DNA from: Salvator merianae | Taxonomy: Eukaryota; Chordata; Lepidosauria; Squamata; Teiidae | DNA: 64,000 nt | Direction of reading: 5' to 3' | NCBI GenBank assembly: GCA_003586115.2 | Contig: QVOM02000025.1 | Coordinates: 48,286,444-48,350,443 of the forward strand | In this document: positions 21,411-33,547 of the stretch, in pieces | How positions within the stretch are numbered: the stretch's first letter is position 1 | Layout: each line of letters starts with the position of its first letter | Position numbers and translations under genes: made by a program | Notes under the pieces: generated by a model | What the model was told of the DNA's origin: nothing | What the model saw: the letters and a program-made list of their open reading frames with translations, nothing else | The model's database searches: none

Positions 21411-23514
21411 AGTGAAATCCGATCAATCTCAAAGAGTTTATAAAACAACCAAAGCCAAGCATCTGATTTTTCCCTTTGTCAAATCAAATGGTAGAAAAAG
21501 TGTTCTCCAAATGGGTCAGGGATAGGATATGAAGAAAATAATCACTTCATATGGTTACTTCCAGAAATCAAAAATGCCACACTATGTGTAAAAAATGGCA
21601 CATATTCTCCAGATAAATAGTTCATTCATATAATTCATTATAAAGCTAGTGTGAGATTTGCTAGAGATAAACTGTATACAACATCATCACTTTTATTGTT
21701 ATTATTTCTTTTACTGTTGCCAGTGAAACGCTTCACTCTCCTTCCACACACCACCCTTGGTTGAATAACTTTCACTGATACAAGGTTTGCTAAATCTTCA
21801 AACATGACTGATAGAGTGACACTGGTCCTTCTACCACAGTCTTCTATTTTCTTATCCTTCTTTGTTGCAGGTCCTGAGAATAAAGTGTCTGTGTAGAATG
21901 TGTCCACAGCAAACAAGAAATAACATTACAGACCTTTAGCATACAAAAATATTTCTAAGATGTTGGGTGGGCAGAGTGAGACTTGGATTACACTATAATT
22001 TGGTTATTTTCTTTTATGCTAAGTTTCATTTCCTACAGTTAACTTTTGGATATAAATACTGGTGATCGAGCTGTGATATCTGTCATCCCATTGCTCCTCA
22101 TGATTGATTCAGCTATCTGTTTGACTAGGTCTGTGTCACCTTTCTTCCTCACCACTGCATATGTATCCCTCCCAAAGCTGGCTTTTGGTGGAAAAGGATT
22201 GCTGTCCCAGGTAGGAGATACAAACATTTAAACTGAAGACAGTCAAAATAACTTAGTTAAGTATAATTATATAACTATTTGAGTAGTTGCTTCATTTTGT
22301 GGTATATTTGAGGCTTTATTTAGATTAAGTTTTAAGATGTTAATGCTTGTTTTTAGTTTTTATTGTGTTGTTTATAAAATATCCATCTCCCATATTTTAT
22401 ATCCTGATGATATCTGGAATTAGTTAATTAATTTAAACTGGAATCAAACACTTAAAATGATCAAAATTCTTCTTGTTTGTGTGCATAACACTTATTTTCC
22501 ACAATGAATACATGGAGTGATCTCTAGGAAAAGCTGAACAACTTTTAAAACCTGTGGATCTCAATATGGGGAAGTGAGGCATATTTACATTCCCATTAAT
22601 GTCAATGGGATTTTCCCATGCTTAAACATCACACAGAATTTACTTTCAGGTAATTTCAATTGAGTCTTACAAGGACATCATTAGCCATCAGATCTCTACA
22701 GCTTTAAGTTAAGCATCAACTGCATTTTTTCCTTCCTTTCAGAGATATGTATTCTATGCACATAACTGAGCACTGTTTAGATGATAGCAGAATTTCAAAG
22801 ATTTCTAAAGTCAGAAGATGGTGTCTCTTCTCATTATTCAGGCTTACTAAAAAGGCCAAGCAGATAAGAATGTCTTTGAAGACATGCTAGTTTATTAAGT
22901 GTCTACTCTCTTCTTCCAAATCACATCCTACATTATAGCTTCAATTATTTACTATAAGGTAGTAGTAAAAAAAGTGTTAATTAGCAAAGATGAAAAAAGG
23001 CATACTCTAAGGGAACTTCTGTATAGACACTTCCATTTCCTGTAGATGACATGACCAGCTAATTTGCAGCTTCTAATAGAGTGAATTAATGGTGTATATA
23101 ACACATTTTTAAAAAGTTGTACCACATGTATTCCACTTAATAAAGTAGTGTATTGTTTCAAAGTAAGGGGAAAACACACTGTGCAATTTTATTGTCCCAG
23201 AAATAGGATGCACAAGGCCATACCTTTATTAAAATCTAAACCCCAGGAAAGAATATTACCTAACACCATGGGCCAGAAGATGAAAGGAAATTTCTTCCAT
23301 TACTTCTGAGCATAGCACTTCCTGTATGCATGTAGTTTCCTTGGCAAGGACATGTTAGCATTCTTCCTTATTTCCAAGGAATTCCAAAGATTGAATTTCT
23401 GATTTTTTTTCATTTTTGAGCAATAACTATGTTGGTACCTTTCATGATGAACATCAGAACATAATGCAGGAATGTTCAGGGATTTTACAGAGTCAGCGTG
23501 TGTTACAATGAAAC
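21411..23514. other. Anonymous AT-rich DNA
   Basis: No firm gene. Two minus-strand frames inside it are listed separately. The rest shows no coding signature or classifiable repeat. Confidence 0.4.
21638..22227 (-). other. Two adjacent unassigned minus-strand frames
   Basis: Minus-strand frames 22227-22039 (63 codons, containing SFGRDTYAVVRKKGDTDLVK) and 21916-21638 (93 codons, containing MFEDLANLVSVKVIQPRVV) lie in order about 120 bp apart. Their residue make-up is more protein-like than most chance frames here. The second is preceded by a fair acceptor-like sequence, TTTATTCTCAG at about 21887-21877. I recognise no family and see no strong donor after the first frame. They may be chance, an old repeat-encoded protein or a diverged exon pair. 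Confidence 0.15.
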
Positions 23515-23690
23515 ATTTATTTATTTACATTTTTATACCACCCTTATCCGAAAGTCTCAGGATGGGTTACAACAATAAAAAGAAAATAAATAATAAATAA
23601 TAAAAATAATAAAAACAGTGCCTAACTGTGGGAGGGAAAGCTGTTTCCTCAGCCTAAGTCCAAGGTAAACAAGTAGCTGACATCTTTAGA
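23515..23690 (-). repeat. Antisense LINE-tail repeat
   Basis: The sequence begins with a TTTATTTATTTA run, then TATACCACCCTTATCCGAAA, GTCTCAGGATGGGTTACAAC and an AATAAATAATAAA run, ending in a GAGGGAAAGCTGTTTCCTCAG block. The same order of blocks is seen at 37500-37700 and 59725-59910. It looks like the reverse of a LINE 3' tail common in reptiles; the exact clade is uncertain. Confidence 0.55.
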
Positions 23691-23707
23691 CATTCCTTAA
23701 AATAATG

Positions 23708-24430
23708 GGTGTTTTCAAACTTTCCACATTAGAACAGGATAATTATCCTGTTCGGAAATGGATTTGACCATGCAGCACACACACTGTCTGCACTGTGTGG
23801 CCAAAAACCGGACCTGAAGCTGGCTACCACCATTCACAGTGCAAATCCTTGCCAAGGCAGTGCCTGAGAAGTGTCTGACCACTGCCATGGCAACCAGCAG
23901 GCCTGCACATTTCACCAGCACAGACAGGCGTAATCGGGCCTATGTGATCAGGCCATGCAATGCCTGATTGAGTCACCCCTATTGGACTGTGTGGGCCCGA
24001 TCGGCCTATCATGCATGGACAATCAGCTGATCACCTGTGTGTGCCTGGGCGATGTGTGGGCCTGCCAGTCACCATGGCAGTGACTGGATGCTTCTTGTCT
24101 TTTCTTGTGGTGAGGAGCAGCCATGGGCCTGATCAGACATTGTACAACTGGATTGGGCATCTTGCGGCCAGATTAGGCATCACGGGGCCTGATCTGGCAT
24201 TGTGCAGTCCTATATGGCATCAGGCAGCCCAGTCTGGTCCGGCTGCCCTATCACACATATGGGATCAGCTGATTGTGCACACATGAAGACTGTGTTGCAC
24301 TGGCATGGACACTTCACAACCAGGCAGGTATGTATACAACTTACCAGGAGGTCACTATCAGTTAGATTTTCAGGTTCCATTGTCCAGATGGGGTCTGCAT
24401 GATGGGGTCTATTCCATCTTAGAATGGGCT
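23708..24430. mobile_element. Long diverged family-A MITE
   Basis: The left end, TTTTCAAACTTTCCACATTA followed by GAACAGGATAATTATCCTG, matches the left end of family A (compare 35209, TTTCACCTTAGAACAGGATA). The blocks ACCACTGCCATGGCAACCAG and GTGCAAATCCTTGCC also match. The interior carries several irregular GGGCCTGATC.GGCAT repeats not found in the shorter copies. The right end is unclear: a second CCATCTTAGAATGGG end-like block lies at about 24407-24421. Confidence 0.55.
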
Positions 24431-25481
24431 AATTAGTCGTCCAAAGCAGCTTCCTTTCTCCTTTGACATTGGGTGAGGCCATGTTAACAAACTACTATAC
24501 CTGCACATAGAAGTCATGACAGGAGGCTGTCCTCATCAATTAGCTGCCATGTACAGGCACTGGCAGCATGCAGTGTGAAGACAGAAGAATCAGGGCACTA
24601 GGTAGCAACTTCAGACTCAGCCCTTACACACTGACACTTAGGTATCTTCTGGGGGCTCAGAACAGATATTTTTGCTATGGATTGGAGACAAAGCCTTAGG
24701 CTGTTTTCACACAGATGGTAGCATCTGTGATCATCTCAGCACTGTATTGAGAATTGCAGACATATTATACCACTGGCATGTTATAATATAGCGCCACTTT
24801 TCCCCAGTGCTAGGTTGTCCATAATAGAAATGCTTACCTCTGATGCCTGGCAAGAAATTTCCAGAATCTGCTTGACTGGGGCTACTGGAAGCCAGACAAA
24901 TGGGCAAAACCAACCAAAGTGAGTAAGTGGACAATTGGCTGGCTTCCAGAAGTCTGTCTTAAGAAGGTGCTCATCAGACATCAAGTTATGCTCCAGCTTG
25001 CTTCTTGTGTCAGTCAAGGGGCAAGATTCCACCTTACCTTTTGCCATCTGGAAGAAGCCTTAACTTTTGCATCTTGTAGCAGGGCAACCTAGAAATGCTT
25101 GGAACCAGTGAATATCTAGTGGCAAATCTTTCTTTGACCTGCAGAAGATTTGATCAAAAAGTGTTTTAATGCTGTGTCATGGCCTTCAAACACAAGATCC
25201 TGGCATTTCTGTGGCATGTTTGTCTTCTGTTGGATGCTTTAGACACTATTCATCTTCTCTACCTGGGAGCCACTGTACAACAAGCAAAATAAATATAGCT
25301 TGAGTCTTCCTGTAAAAGTGGCAGTGCAGTAAGGTCATCTTTCTTTTAATTTTTCTATACAGGAAAAAAAAAAAAAAGTCACTCTCATTTTAAAAAGAGT
25401 TTCTGCTGAAGCACTGTAATGGCATGAGTGTGTGATGCCAAACATGTCTTCCAGAGTGGTCATTCTGAGGAAGGGACATTT

Positions 25482-25521
<40 letters not shown>

Positions 25522-26709
25522 ACTGCTGACATTGATATACATAAACACATAGTTATCTAAAGTGTCTGTCAATCCATCTCCTTGAAGCACAAAATTATGT
25601 ATGATTAACCAATAATTTACTTCTCTTGTCTTGGTACACCTTTCAAGTGCTGACTGTCTTCATAATTTATCATACTAACATCCTATAAGCATTTCAGATT
25701 TCTGTCAATTAACACTTAATTTCCCCAATTTTTTTCTATGTTTATTTGCTCATTTTGTTTTGCCTTCTATATTAATGAAGTATTCTACATATTGGTGGTT
25801 GTGATTCTGTTTCCCCCTCTAATTTCTCTCAGTGTCTGGCGTAGCATGTGATTATGCCAAAAAATAAAGTCAGCATGACTTTATTTCACAGCTACAGATT
25901 TAAGATACATGTGATAATGCCACTGTCAGGACTTCATTTACAGAAAACTCTTTGATGGAGACAATATGTGAACTGACAGGATGGAAAATCAACTTTGAAA
26001 TGCCATTCAGTGTGAAAGCAAGAGAGGAACTGACAAATCAAGCTAAATTATTGAGAGCTGCAGGACAAATGGGAATGGATATTCTACCAACTTAAGTATC
26101 ATTAGCGACATCCAGACCTGTATTTCGAGGGGGAATAGAGCTACTAATATTTATAGCTGTGGAACATCTGTGGGTCATCAACAATTTTTGACTGAAGCAG
26201 ACTGCTCTATGATGGATATATATGCAATATGTTTACCATGTGTGTTGATTTCTACACATAAAAGTTTCTAACTGAGTTTATCTTCAATCAGCTCCAGAAC
26301 ATTCACATGCATAGATTTATTCTGTTCCCTAGCTATCTTGTTAAAGAAAACAGAAAGTTAATGGTTTACAGGGACTGAGTATTTAGGGGAACTTAAAACT
26401 TAAAATATGATACTGGTTGCTTTCTGTAAATAAACTAGGACTAAGGGCAGTGTTCTAAGAACAATGCTTTTTTTTTAATACTCTTCTTAAGGGGTGTCAT
26501 TCCATCTGCACTACTGCCACTGCTCCCTGCCGTGAAAATATTGTAACTGGGTAACTTTTGTTTCCCACTAGGATGTTATTGCCATGATAGTTTCATTGAT
26601 CACGGGGGGTGGTCCTGAAGTGGGCTATCTTCTGTCCTTAATGAAATTGAGCCATATAAGCCGTTTCAGATAATGTGACTCAGGTAAGTTGAAGAGTGAA
26701 TGAGACTCA
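24431..26709. other. Anonymous DNA
   Basis: No gene, RNA or element that I can classify apart from poly(A) tracts listed separately. A block at 24699-25050 begins GGCTGTTTTCACACAGATGG and closes near CTTTTGCCATCTGG, possibly another small inverted-repeat element. Confidence 0.4.
25364..25519 (+). repeat. Two poly(A) tracts
   Basis: Runs of 14 A (about 25364-25377) and 34 A (25486-25519). Neither is preceded by a recognisable retroposed gene. The 34-base run is long enough to be a fairly young retroposon tail. Confidence 0.9.
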
Positions 26710-27160
26710 GGGCCTTTTTGCACTTTGTGCTAACAAGCATCAGGGACACTTGCTAGCAAAGTGCTTCTGCACTTCACAGAGGTCCAAGTGGCCAGAGCAG
26801 CATTATGCTGCTCCCGATCACTCCTAGCTGTGTAGGACAATTTTGTGCTCCATAACTTTACCAGGAGCTGATAGTCAGCTCCCAGTAAAGTGCACCTACA
26901 CTTTCTAAGGACAGCTGCAGCAGTTCTGCCATGCACGCCAGCTAGGCCTGCACAATTGCTTGATCATGCCTGTGAACACTTGCACACTGTGTAGTGCTTG
27001 TGGTCACCATGGCAGTAGCCTGACACTTCAGGGCTACTGTCATGCAAACATGTGGCAAAGCTTCTAGCATTTGCACCGTGAATGCTAGTAGACTGCTTGT
27101 ACTGAAGACTATGGCCACACACTGCATACAGTGGGTTAGAATGGGATAGTTGAGTGTAAG
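26710..27160 (-). mobile_element. Family-A MITE, reverse orientation
   Basis: The left end is GGGCCTTTTTGCACTTT, the terminal motif that also ends the copy at 28016. Internal blocks TTTACCAGGAGCTGATAGTC, CACCATGGCAGTAGCC and TTAGAATGGGATAGTT follow in order. Immediately beyond the right end, 27161-27190 repeats a family-A left end (TTCACATTTAACACCTTAGA), so a second truncated copy may abut it. Confidence 0.65.
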
Positions 27161-27843
27161 GGTGTGTTCACATTTAACACCTTAGAACGCCCTCCTTCTG
27201 CAAGTGGAAAAAAATGCTTTGCAAATATGGCATGGTCCAGGTTCATGCCTACCATCATACTGGCCTATATCCCTTGTTGGAGCACAATAACAATTCAACA
27301 GGCTCCCAAATTGACTGATTTTCATTGCCATTTCCAAATGCTGTCAAAATGTCCTCACATGAAACTTCAACACTGGACATTTTTGTCCCTATGGCTTTGA
27401 AGTTACTGCAGGCCAGGGTGTGCTGCTCTAGCGGATAGCTGTCCATCTCACGCCTGGGCCAGGAAAAAAGAAAAAGTTCCAAACAATCTTCTCTGCATGC
27501 TCCACATGACATCTGCACTTCTTGCTTTATTTGGATGCACAAAACTTAAACATGGGGTTTAGAATACAATTCACTGTTGTCCCACAAGTACTATTAAACC
27601 AGCCATGTCCAGATCACTGATACACATATTCTCCATAATCCTATTTACTTCTCTTTCAGAGCTATTCAGATCAATAGCCTTCACTATATTTTGTACAAGC
27701 GAAACCTGCAAACCAATTATAAGACACATTGAGTAGTAGTTCATGGTTGTTGCTGCTTTTTTATGTTTGGTTTTGTATAGTCAGTTAAACAATTATAAAG
27801 AAAAATCTGAGGGGTAGAACTGATTTCTCCCTCCTCCCCCCAG
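27161..27843. other. Anonymous DNA
   Basis: Nothing recognised beyond the possible truncated family-A end at its left edge. Confidence 0.4.
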
Positions 27844-29764
27844 TGTGAAGTTATGCATCCCTCCCTGGATATATGAAATATTATGGTACTGTGTTACCAA
27901 AAGGCAGAGTTCTGCTAAGGTATAGACATTTATGGCCAACAGAAATGGACATGGCAATCATGAACAAAATTGGCATATGAGTTGCAAATTCAGGGAACTT
28001 GGCCAGAGAGCCTGAAAGCCTTTTTGCACTTTACACTGGTAAGCATCTGGATGCTCGTTAGTAAAGTGCATCCACGCTGCCTGGAGGACCTGGCAATCGG
28101 AAGCAGACTACTGCTGCTTCTAATCACTACTTGCTGTAGAACACAAAACTGTGCTCCACAGCTGTGCTAGGAGCAGCTGGACTGCTTCCAGTATACTGTG
28201 TTTGCAGCCTTTTCCAGGTGAAGCCTGGTGTGGCACAGTTCAACCATGGCTGCACAGTTGCATCACATTCCCATTGCCATGGCGGCACCCAAAAGTTTCC
28301 TTGGCCAATGTCATGGCACAGGACACCAACATTCACACTGCAAATGCTGGTAGCCTGTTGCCAGTATGTTCCACCATAGAATGCGATAATTATCCTGTTC
28401 TAAGACAGAGAGTGCAAAAAGGTCCTGAATCTCTGTACTAGACCAGAATCCATTTTTGTACACCAGGATCCATGTTAGCAAAGACAAGCCTGAGTTTAAA
28501 AGTGTAAGGAGAATTGCAAAATATTCCATATCTGTTAAAGCAAAAATGCTTGATCAACCATCTGCAAGAAGGCATGAGTTGACCCAGGAGGTAACTTATT
28601 AAATTACTTGATATGATCTTGGGCAGAAGTAAAAGCTAGCATTAAAAGCTATTTGGCTTCTTAGACTAACCTATTGTTACAGTAATGTTGAATCCTCATC
28701 TGGAGAGTTGCTCATTAAAAGTGCAAGACAGCAGTATTGAAATCCAACTGAAACCAGACCCCAACCAGACATTGGTCTTTGTTTAATGTAAGGTTACTCA
28801 TTTAAGCTCATTAGTGCAGTCTAAAAGTGAGTTCCTTCAAATGAGTACAGGGGGGAGGAATTCCAAATATGGACATAAGTGACACATCAGTGACAAAATC
28901 CCTACATCACTTGCCCCCTCCCCTCCACATTTTCCCACCAGAGCTTGCCCATAGACTACCACCCCTGGGCAGAACCTAAGATTAGGGAGAACACCAAGTT
29001 CCAGATGTGCATAAAATGCACATCAGAAACAGCTAGATATGAGCCTTTGCTTCCTCATCATATACTGCTTAAGCTGCTGTCCTCTTGATGCTCTTGTTGC
29101 TTCAACCTGAAGCAGATCCTCCTACCTGAATTCCAATCTGCAGAGCCACAGAACTTTGCCTTGCTACAATCTGTTGCAGAGTTGAGTTCTTGTGGAGCTC
29201 AGCCACAGTGCTTGAAGAACTGCCATGGACTTCAGAGCTTCCTCTCTGGCAGCAAATCCACACTGTCAGACTCCCCTTTGGCTTTGAAGGTAAAAACTGA
29301 CTGCTCCTGGCCAAGCTAGGGTCTCCTTTTACTGGAATAGGGCAGATATAGGGCAGATTTTCTCTTATTTTCCCTTCTATCCTCTTATTTTCAGCACTTC
29401 CCCATCAAGGTTGGCATGAATTAACCTTCCCATAAAAAGCTGCTACTAGGGAGATGTTTTCTGTATTTAAGCCCTTGTGCATTCTCAGTATCCTGCAAGG
29501 AGGAAGATCTCTATCCTTTTCTTTCTATAGCCTTGATAGCTTTCCCAGTCTGTTGTTAGGTAGTAAAAATTGCCATTTGTGTATTTTACTATGTTTTTGA
29601 GATTTTCATGCTATTTTAATAAAATTTGCTTTCTTATTTTATTTTATCCTTGTCCCAGAGTAATTTTTCTTGTCCCCTGGTCATTCTTTCTTAGAGTTTT
29701 TTTAAAATGTAGTGTTAACATCCCATTGAGCTCTTGCTGCCTGGGTGAACTATTTCCCATTACA
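27844..29764 (+). mobile_element. LTR-like interspersed repeat, copy 2
   Basis: This paralogue of the repeats at 15533 and 48365 is about 1.5 kb long once the 410-bp MITE inside it is removed. A start at TGTGAAG and an end at CCATTACA would give the TG…CA termini usual for LTRs, with CCAG on both sides. It has a TATA-like GTATTTAAGCCC at about 29463 and AATAAAATTTGC at about 29620, some 155 bp apart, as in U3-R of an LTR. No internal viral genes lie next to it. Divergence from copy 1 looks like roughly a fifth of positions, so the copies are old. Confidence 0.6.
28016..28425. mobile_element. Family-A MITE with empty-site support
   Basis: The ends are AAGCCTTTTTGCAC and GTGCAAAAAGGTCC, flanked by TGA on both sides (28013-28015, 28426-28428). 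The paralogous LTR-like copies at 15690 and 48480 read GAGAG.CT.(A)ATCTCTG without the insert, giving two natural empty sites. This defines a 410-bp element with a 3-bp target duplication. The blocks CACCTG/ACCATGG/CACATTCCC are shared with other family-A copies. Confidence 0.88.
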
Positions 29765-30318
29765 ACCAGTATTCCAGTATTCCCAGTGCACAGCTCATAG
29801 CAGATGATTTCTGGGAATTATTTCAAACCATCGAAAGTAATCGTTTTAGCCAGGAAAACCAGGTCAGTTCTATGCAATTTGAATTACTGAGTTAATTATA
29901 TTCTTACTCCTTGCTGTGTTCTGGGCACTGGCCATTGAAAAGTAAAGCTTTTGTTTTGCAAGGTGAAGCATTAAGAACAGAAGATACGGATGTGCTGTTT
30001 CCCCTTCCTCTAGCAAAACTGCTGTGTGCCTCTCTCAGATGAGGATAAAGTTTATTTCCATGAATCCACATTTTAAGTGGGGCATAACACTGAAACTGTT
30101 GACAGCTCCAATAAATAAACAACTTTCTAAAAAGACAGAACAAAAGACAGCTTTCTTTCAGCTTTCTTCATTTTGGCCAGTTTGTTGCTTGACTATATAG
30201 ATGGTATCAGACATTTGTGGGAGGATTTGTAGGATTGTGATTCAGGTCCAAGTATTTTAAGAAGTGAAGCCTTTTCCATAAGCAATGCTCTCTCGCTCTC
30301 TCTCTCTCACACACAAGT
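29765..30318. other. Anonymous DNA
   Basis: No gene recognised. A (CT)n stretch at about 30289-30309 immediately precedes the U6 pseudogene. Confidence 0.45.
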
Positions 30319-30425
30319 GTACTTGCTTCAGCATGTCATATACTAAAATTGGAATGAGATAGAGAGAAAATTAGTATGGTCCCTGCACAAGGATGACACA
30401 AAAATTTGTGAAGAGTTCCATATTT
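30319..30425 (+). pseudogene. RNU6: U6 spliceosomal snRNA retropseudogene
   Basis: The sequence follows U6 snRNA from end to end (about 107 nt). Conserved landmarks are CATATACTAAAATTGGAA near the 5' stem, the ATTAG.ATGG.CCCTGC.CAAGG block at about 30370-30392, GGATGACAC, and the 3' end GTGAAG.GTTCCATATTT. Many transitions are seen (for example ACAGAGA, needed for 5' splice-site pairing, reads ATAGAGA, and AGCATGGCCCC reads AGTATGGTCCC). No proximal promoter (PSE, TATA) is evident upstream; instead there is CT/CA repeat. A-rich sequence follows. All of this fits a LINE-mobilised dead copy and not a working gene. Confidence 0.93.
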
Positions 30426-30461
30426 AAAAAGGAGGAGGAGGAAGAGGAGGAAGGGAAACAG

Positions 30462-30492
<31 letters not shown>

Positions 30493-30499
30493 CACACAG
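30426..30499 (+). repeat. A/GGA-rich and (CA)n microsatellite
   Basis: AAAAA plus GGA/GAA triplets followed by a CA run. The A-rich start may be the eroded tail of the U6 retropseudogene from which the repeat grew. Confidence 0.9.
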
Positions 30500-32858
30500 G
30501 TGAAGCTGAGATGATTTATTTAGGATAGCCTTCAGTTTATGATGAATTTTAGCCAAATTTCAGTTTAAGAGCATCATATTCTGTATGCCACTTAAACAGC
30601 TGAACTGAGACTTAGACTGTATCTCAGGTTGCACAGTGCCTGCTGTAATGGAGTGGTATGTTGTCTTCATGCTGTGCAACTTTTCCACCCCCCTTTCAAA
30701 TTTTGAAGCAGGGAATTAAAGTTTTCCCAGTTTCAGAGTGACAACATGGGCCCATTTTAGGATATACAATAATTGGTCCCAGAAAATATGTCAGTGTGGA
30801 GCATAGTTATGATAAGCTACTGATAGGCTACACAGCTACTGTCCGTATTGGCAGTGGTAGCCTGAGCACCAGATGGTTCTCAGCACCCTTTTCAAGGACA
30901 CTCACAGGCTCTTGGAAGTGCAGTGCTTGCCCATTGCACTTGGTGTGTTAAAACAAAAATCCAAATCATCTGGAACATCACAAATGTTCCAGCAGGATGC
31001 CCTCTGCTTTATCCCCAGTTTGTGCTTAAAGTTCCAGCCTTTCAGGGGGCGGGGGGGGATAGAGAAGGGGTTCTGAGTTATTTTGTTCCCCCAAACAGGG
31101 TGTGTGATAGAGCAGGATGATGCATATCTAATATCAAACATAAAGCTCTGAGCAACTGACTGATTTTTAAGGAATGTTTAAAGTTTCCCAAAATCCACAT
31201 CAGACCTTATATCTGCTATGTGACTGCACCAAAAGTATGTTGTCTGCACATCTTGCAGCTCAGAAAGTTGTCGTAGAGCAAACAATCTGCATGTGCTGTA
31301 TTCTTATTATTCATTTGAGAGCTAAGAAGGTAAACCATCATGGGGAGTGCTTCGCTGTGGTACACCGGATGGCACTGTTTGGATCTACATGGTCTTGTGC
31401 ACTCTTTGTTTGTGAGCACAGGAAAATGGTTGACTTCTGCAGCCACTTCCTGTGTTCACTGGAAAGTCTTAGGGAAGAAACAATGAATCAAGAATCAAAA
31501 GTTTCCCTGTTCAGTGTTGCCCTAACCTGGAGCAGCAGCAGGTATGCAATCTGTTGATAAAGATCTCTCATGAAATAATCTGTATTTACAGTGCAGGTTC
31601 CATCATGATGTGGAATCTGTCAGAAACAATGGGCTTTTGTGTGTGTGGGGGGGGGAATATATAAGAATTTCTTTAAAATTACTAGATGATTTGTTAATTT
31701 TGTTTTTCCCTGATTAGCCGATAGGTGTGAATATCATCACCTATCATTTATTTTGGTTTGTGAGTTGTGGAAGTCATCTCTCATGTTTATCGTTTTTGCA
31801 CTGGTTTTTGTTTTTAAAAATGCTAAAAATCATGGGTGCCTCCCAGGACTCTGAAAGTAGAGTTGGTGACAAGGAAAGCTACCCCTATTTATATCCAATC
31901 CATAACAAACAACTACTCCAATGACTTTTTAAAGAATCTGAAGCTTTTGTATAACATCCTATAGCAATCTGGATTTATTATTTTTTTTAATCATTCTATG
32001 TTTGCAACATTTGGAATGTTCCACCATTTCAATGTTAATTTTTGTTTCAAACTTGGAGTAATGTATTTTTACAGTGATTACTTGTTCCTAATTAGAAACA
32101 CATGGACAGCCAATCTGAATTTGGAAGGTTTCCTATTCATAACACTTCACATTTCCCTATTTTTAAAGAAGCCTCGTCATACCACGGACACACACACACA
32201 TATTTTATTCTATTTATATGGCTTAATAGAATGTTTAATAATTAGTATTGTCCAAAAGAGGGTGCCATTGTCATGAATGTCATAAATGTCAGTTACCAGA
32301 TACCTTAGTCTATGGCAAAAACAAAACAAAAAAATAGAAATCCCACTGAAGCCATGTCCCACTGATGGGACAGTATAGAACAATATAAGCTGAGAAAGAC
32401 TACAAAAAATTAGTCTTATAATTGTTTATAAAAATTGTTTATAATTAATGTTTTAATGTTTGTTCCTCTCAGGATCTCCACTGTATGGGATTTTGGTTCT
32501 CAATGGCACTATACAATTTTTTATGTATTTTCTGCTGAATTGTTTCTTGCTGAAACATCTTCATTGTAAGATCCAAAAAAGAAATTTTAGGGGGAACTCA
32601 GGGATCATGTTGTTTCCAAACCTTCATCAGCTACCAACACAGAATACAGGTGATAGAGTAATCTGTAGCAGCCTCATAGTTTGCACAACTAATTATGTCT
32701 ACTTTTTTCTTTTTTCTTTCCAGTTGGCAGGTTTGTTCATATAGTATAATATTGTTGGTCTCCAGCTCCTCTTAATACATTGTAAGTTAGGATTGCACTA
32801 TGAATTTCATTAGGGGTTCATGGGTATTTCATACAAGAAAAATAATTACTCTATGCAC
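30500..32858. other. Anonymous AT-rich DNA
   Basis: No supported gene. The longest frame (127 codons, plus strand, 31174-31557) has no recognisable motif. A G9 tract occurs at about 31647-31655 and another G run near 31047-31057. Confidence 0.45.
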
Positions 32859-33040
32859 TAGAAATGTGCAAATTCATATCATTTTAGAGCAATTCAAATG
32901 GGACCGTTAGGCTTGATCCTGTTCAATTTGAACCAAAGCCAATCCTGTCTGAAAGGATTTGGTTTAATTTGAACTGAACCAGGGGCTGTTCAATCAAACA
33001 TGATTGAACCAAACAGTTTAATTCAAACTGTTCTAAAATG
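32859..33040. mobile_element. Partial hAT MITE (TAG-RTGTGCA family)
   Basis: The left end TAGAAATGTGCAAATTCATAT matches the family terminus, and the following GGTTTAATTTGAACTGAACC block resembles the interiors of 1203-1542 and 19560-19858. I could not find the matching right end, so it is probably truncated. Confidence 0.5.
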
Positions 33041-33547
33041 ACCCTTTCTGTCCCTTTTGTTACAATGAGAACTGCACAATTCTGGGCATAATTGCACAAT
33101 TTTCAGGTGTAACAATAACAACAAAAACATTGAGCTGTTAGCAGATCTAGAACCACCTCAAACATATTCAACCTTGGTCAAGATAGAATCAAACCTCCAG
33201 CTACTTGTAATTTGCTCACTCCAGTCTGCACAAAGCTAGGCATTATATCTAGTAATTCTGCAAAGATAGTTCATTTCAGATATCCCAAAGTAGGATGTGC
33301 AAATCATTTGTTAGTTCTATTTCAATTGATTCCATGTGCTTCTGAGCATATATCTTGGGATATGTGTCCTTAAAAGAGTGCTCTCATAGTCAAGACAAGA
33401 TAGACTTCTGTGTTCTGTATTGGTGGACCCAGATACTCTTGCTCTAAGCAGCCTAGTAGGCAGTACTTCTGGGAAAGGCATTTTGAGTTATAGTTTTCCC
33501 TATAGAATTCAGTTTTTAAACCAGTTCACTTAATAGTTCAGTTCAAA
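33041..33547. other. Anonymous DNA
   Basis: No gene or classified repeat visible. Confidence 0.4.

Noticed and set aside
15533..29764. LTR-like copies 1 and 2 as the two LTRs of one provirus
   Set aside because: The 10.7 kb between them has no gag, pol or env motifs and the copies differ far more than LTRs of one insertion should.
31174..31557. 127-codon frame
   Set aside because: No recognisable family and no nearby exon-like signals; treated as chance.
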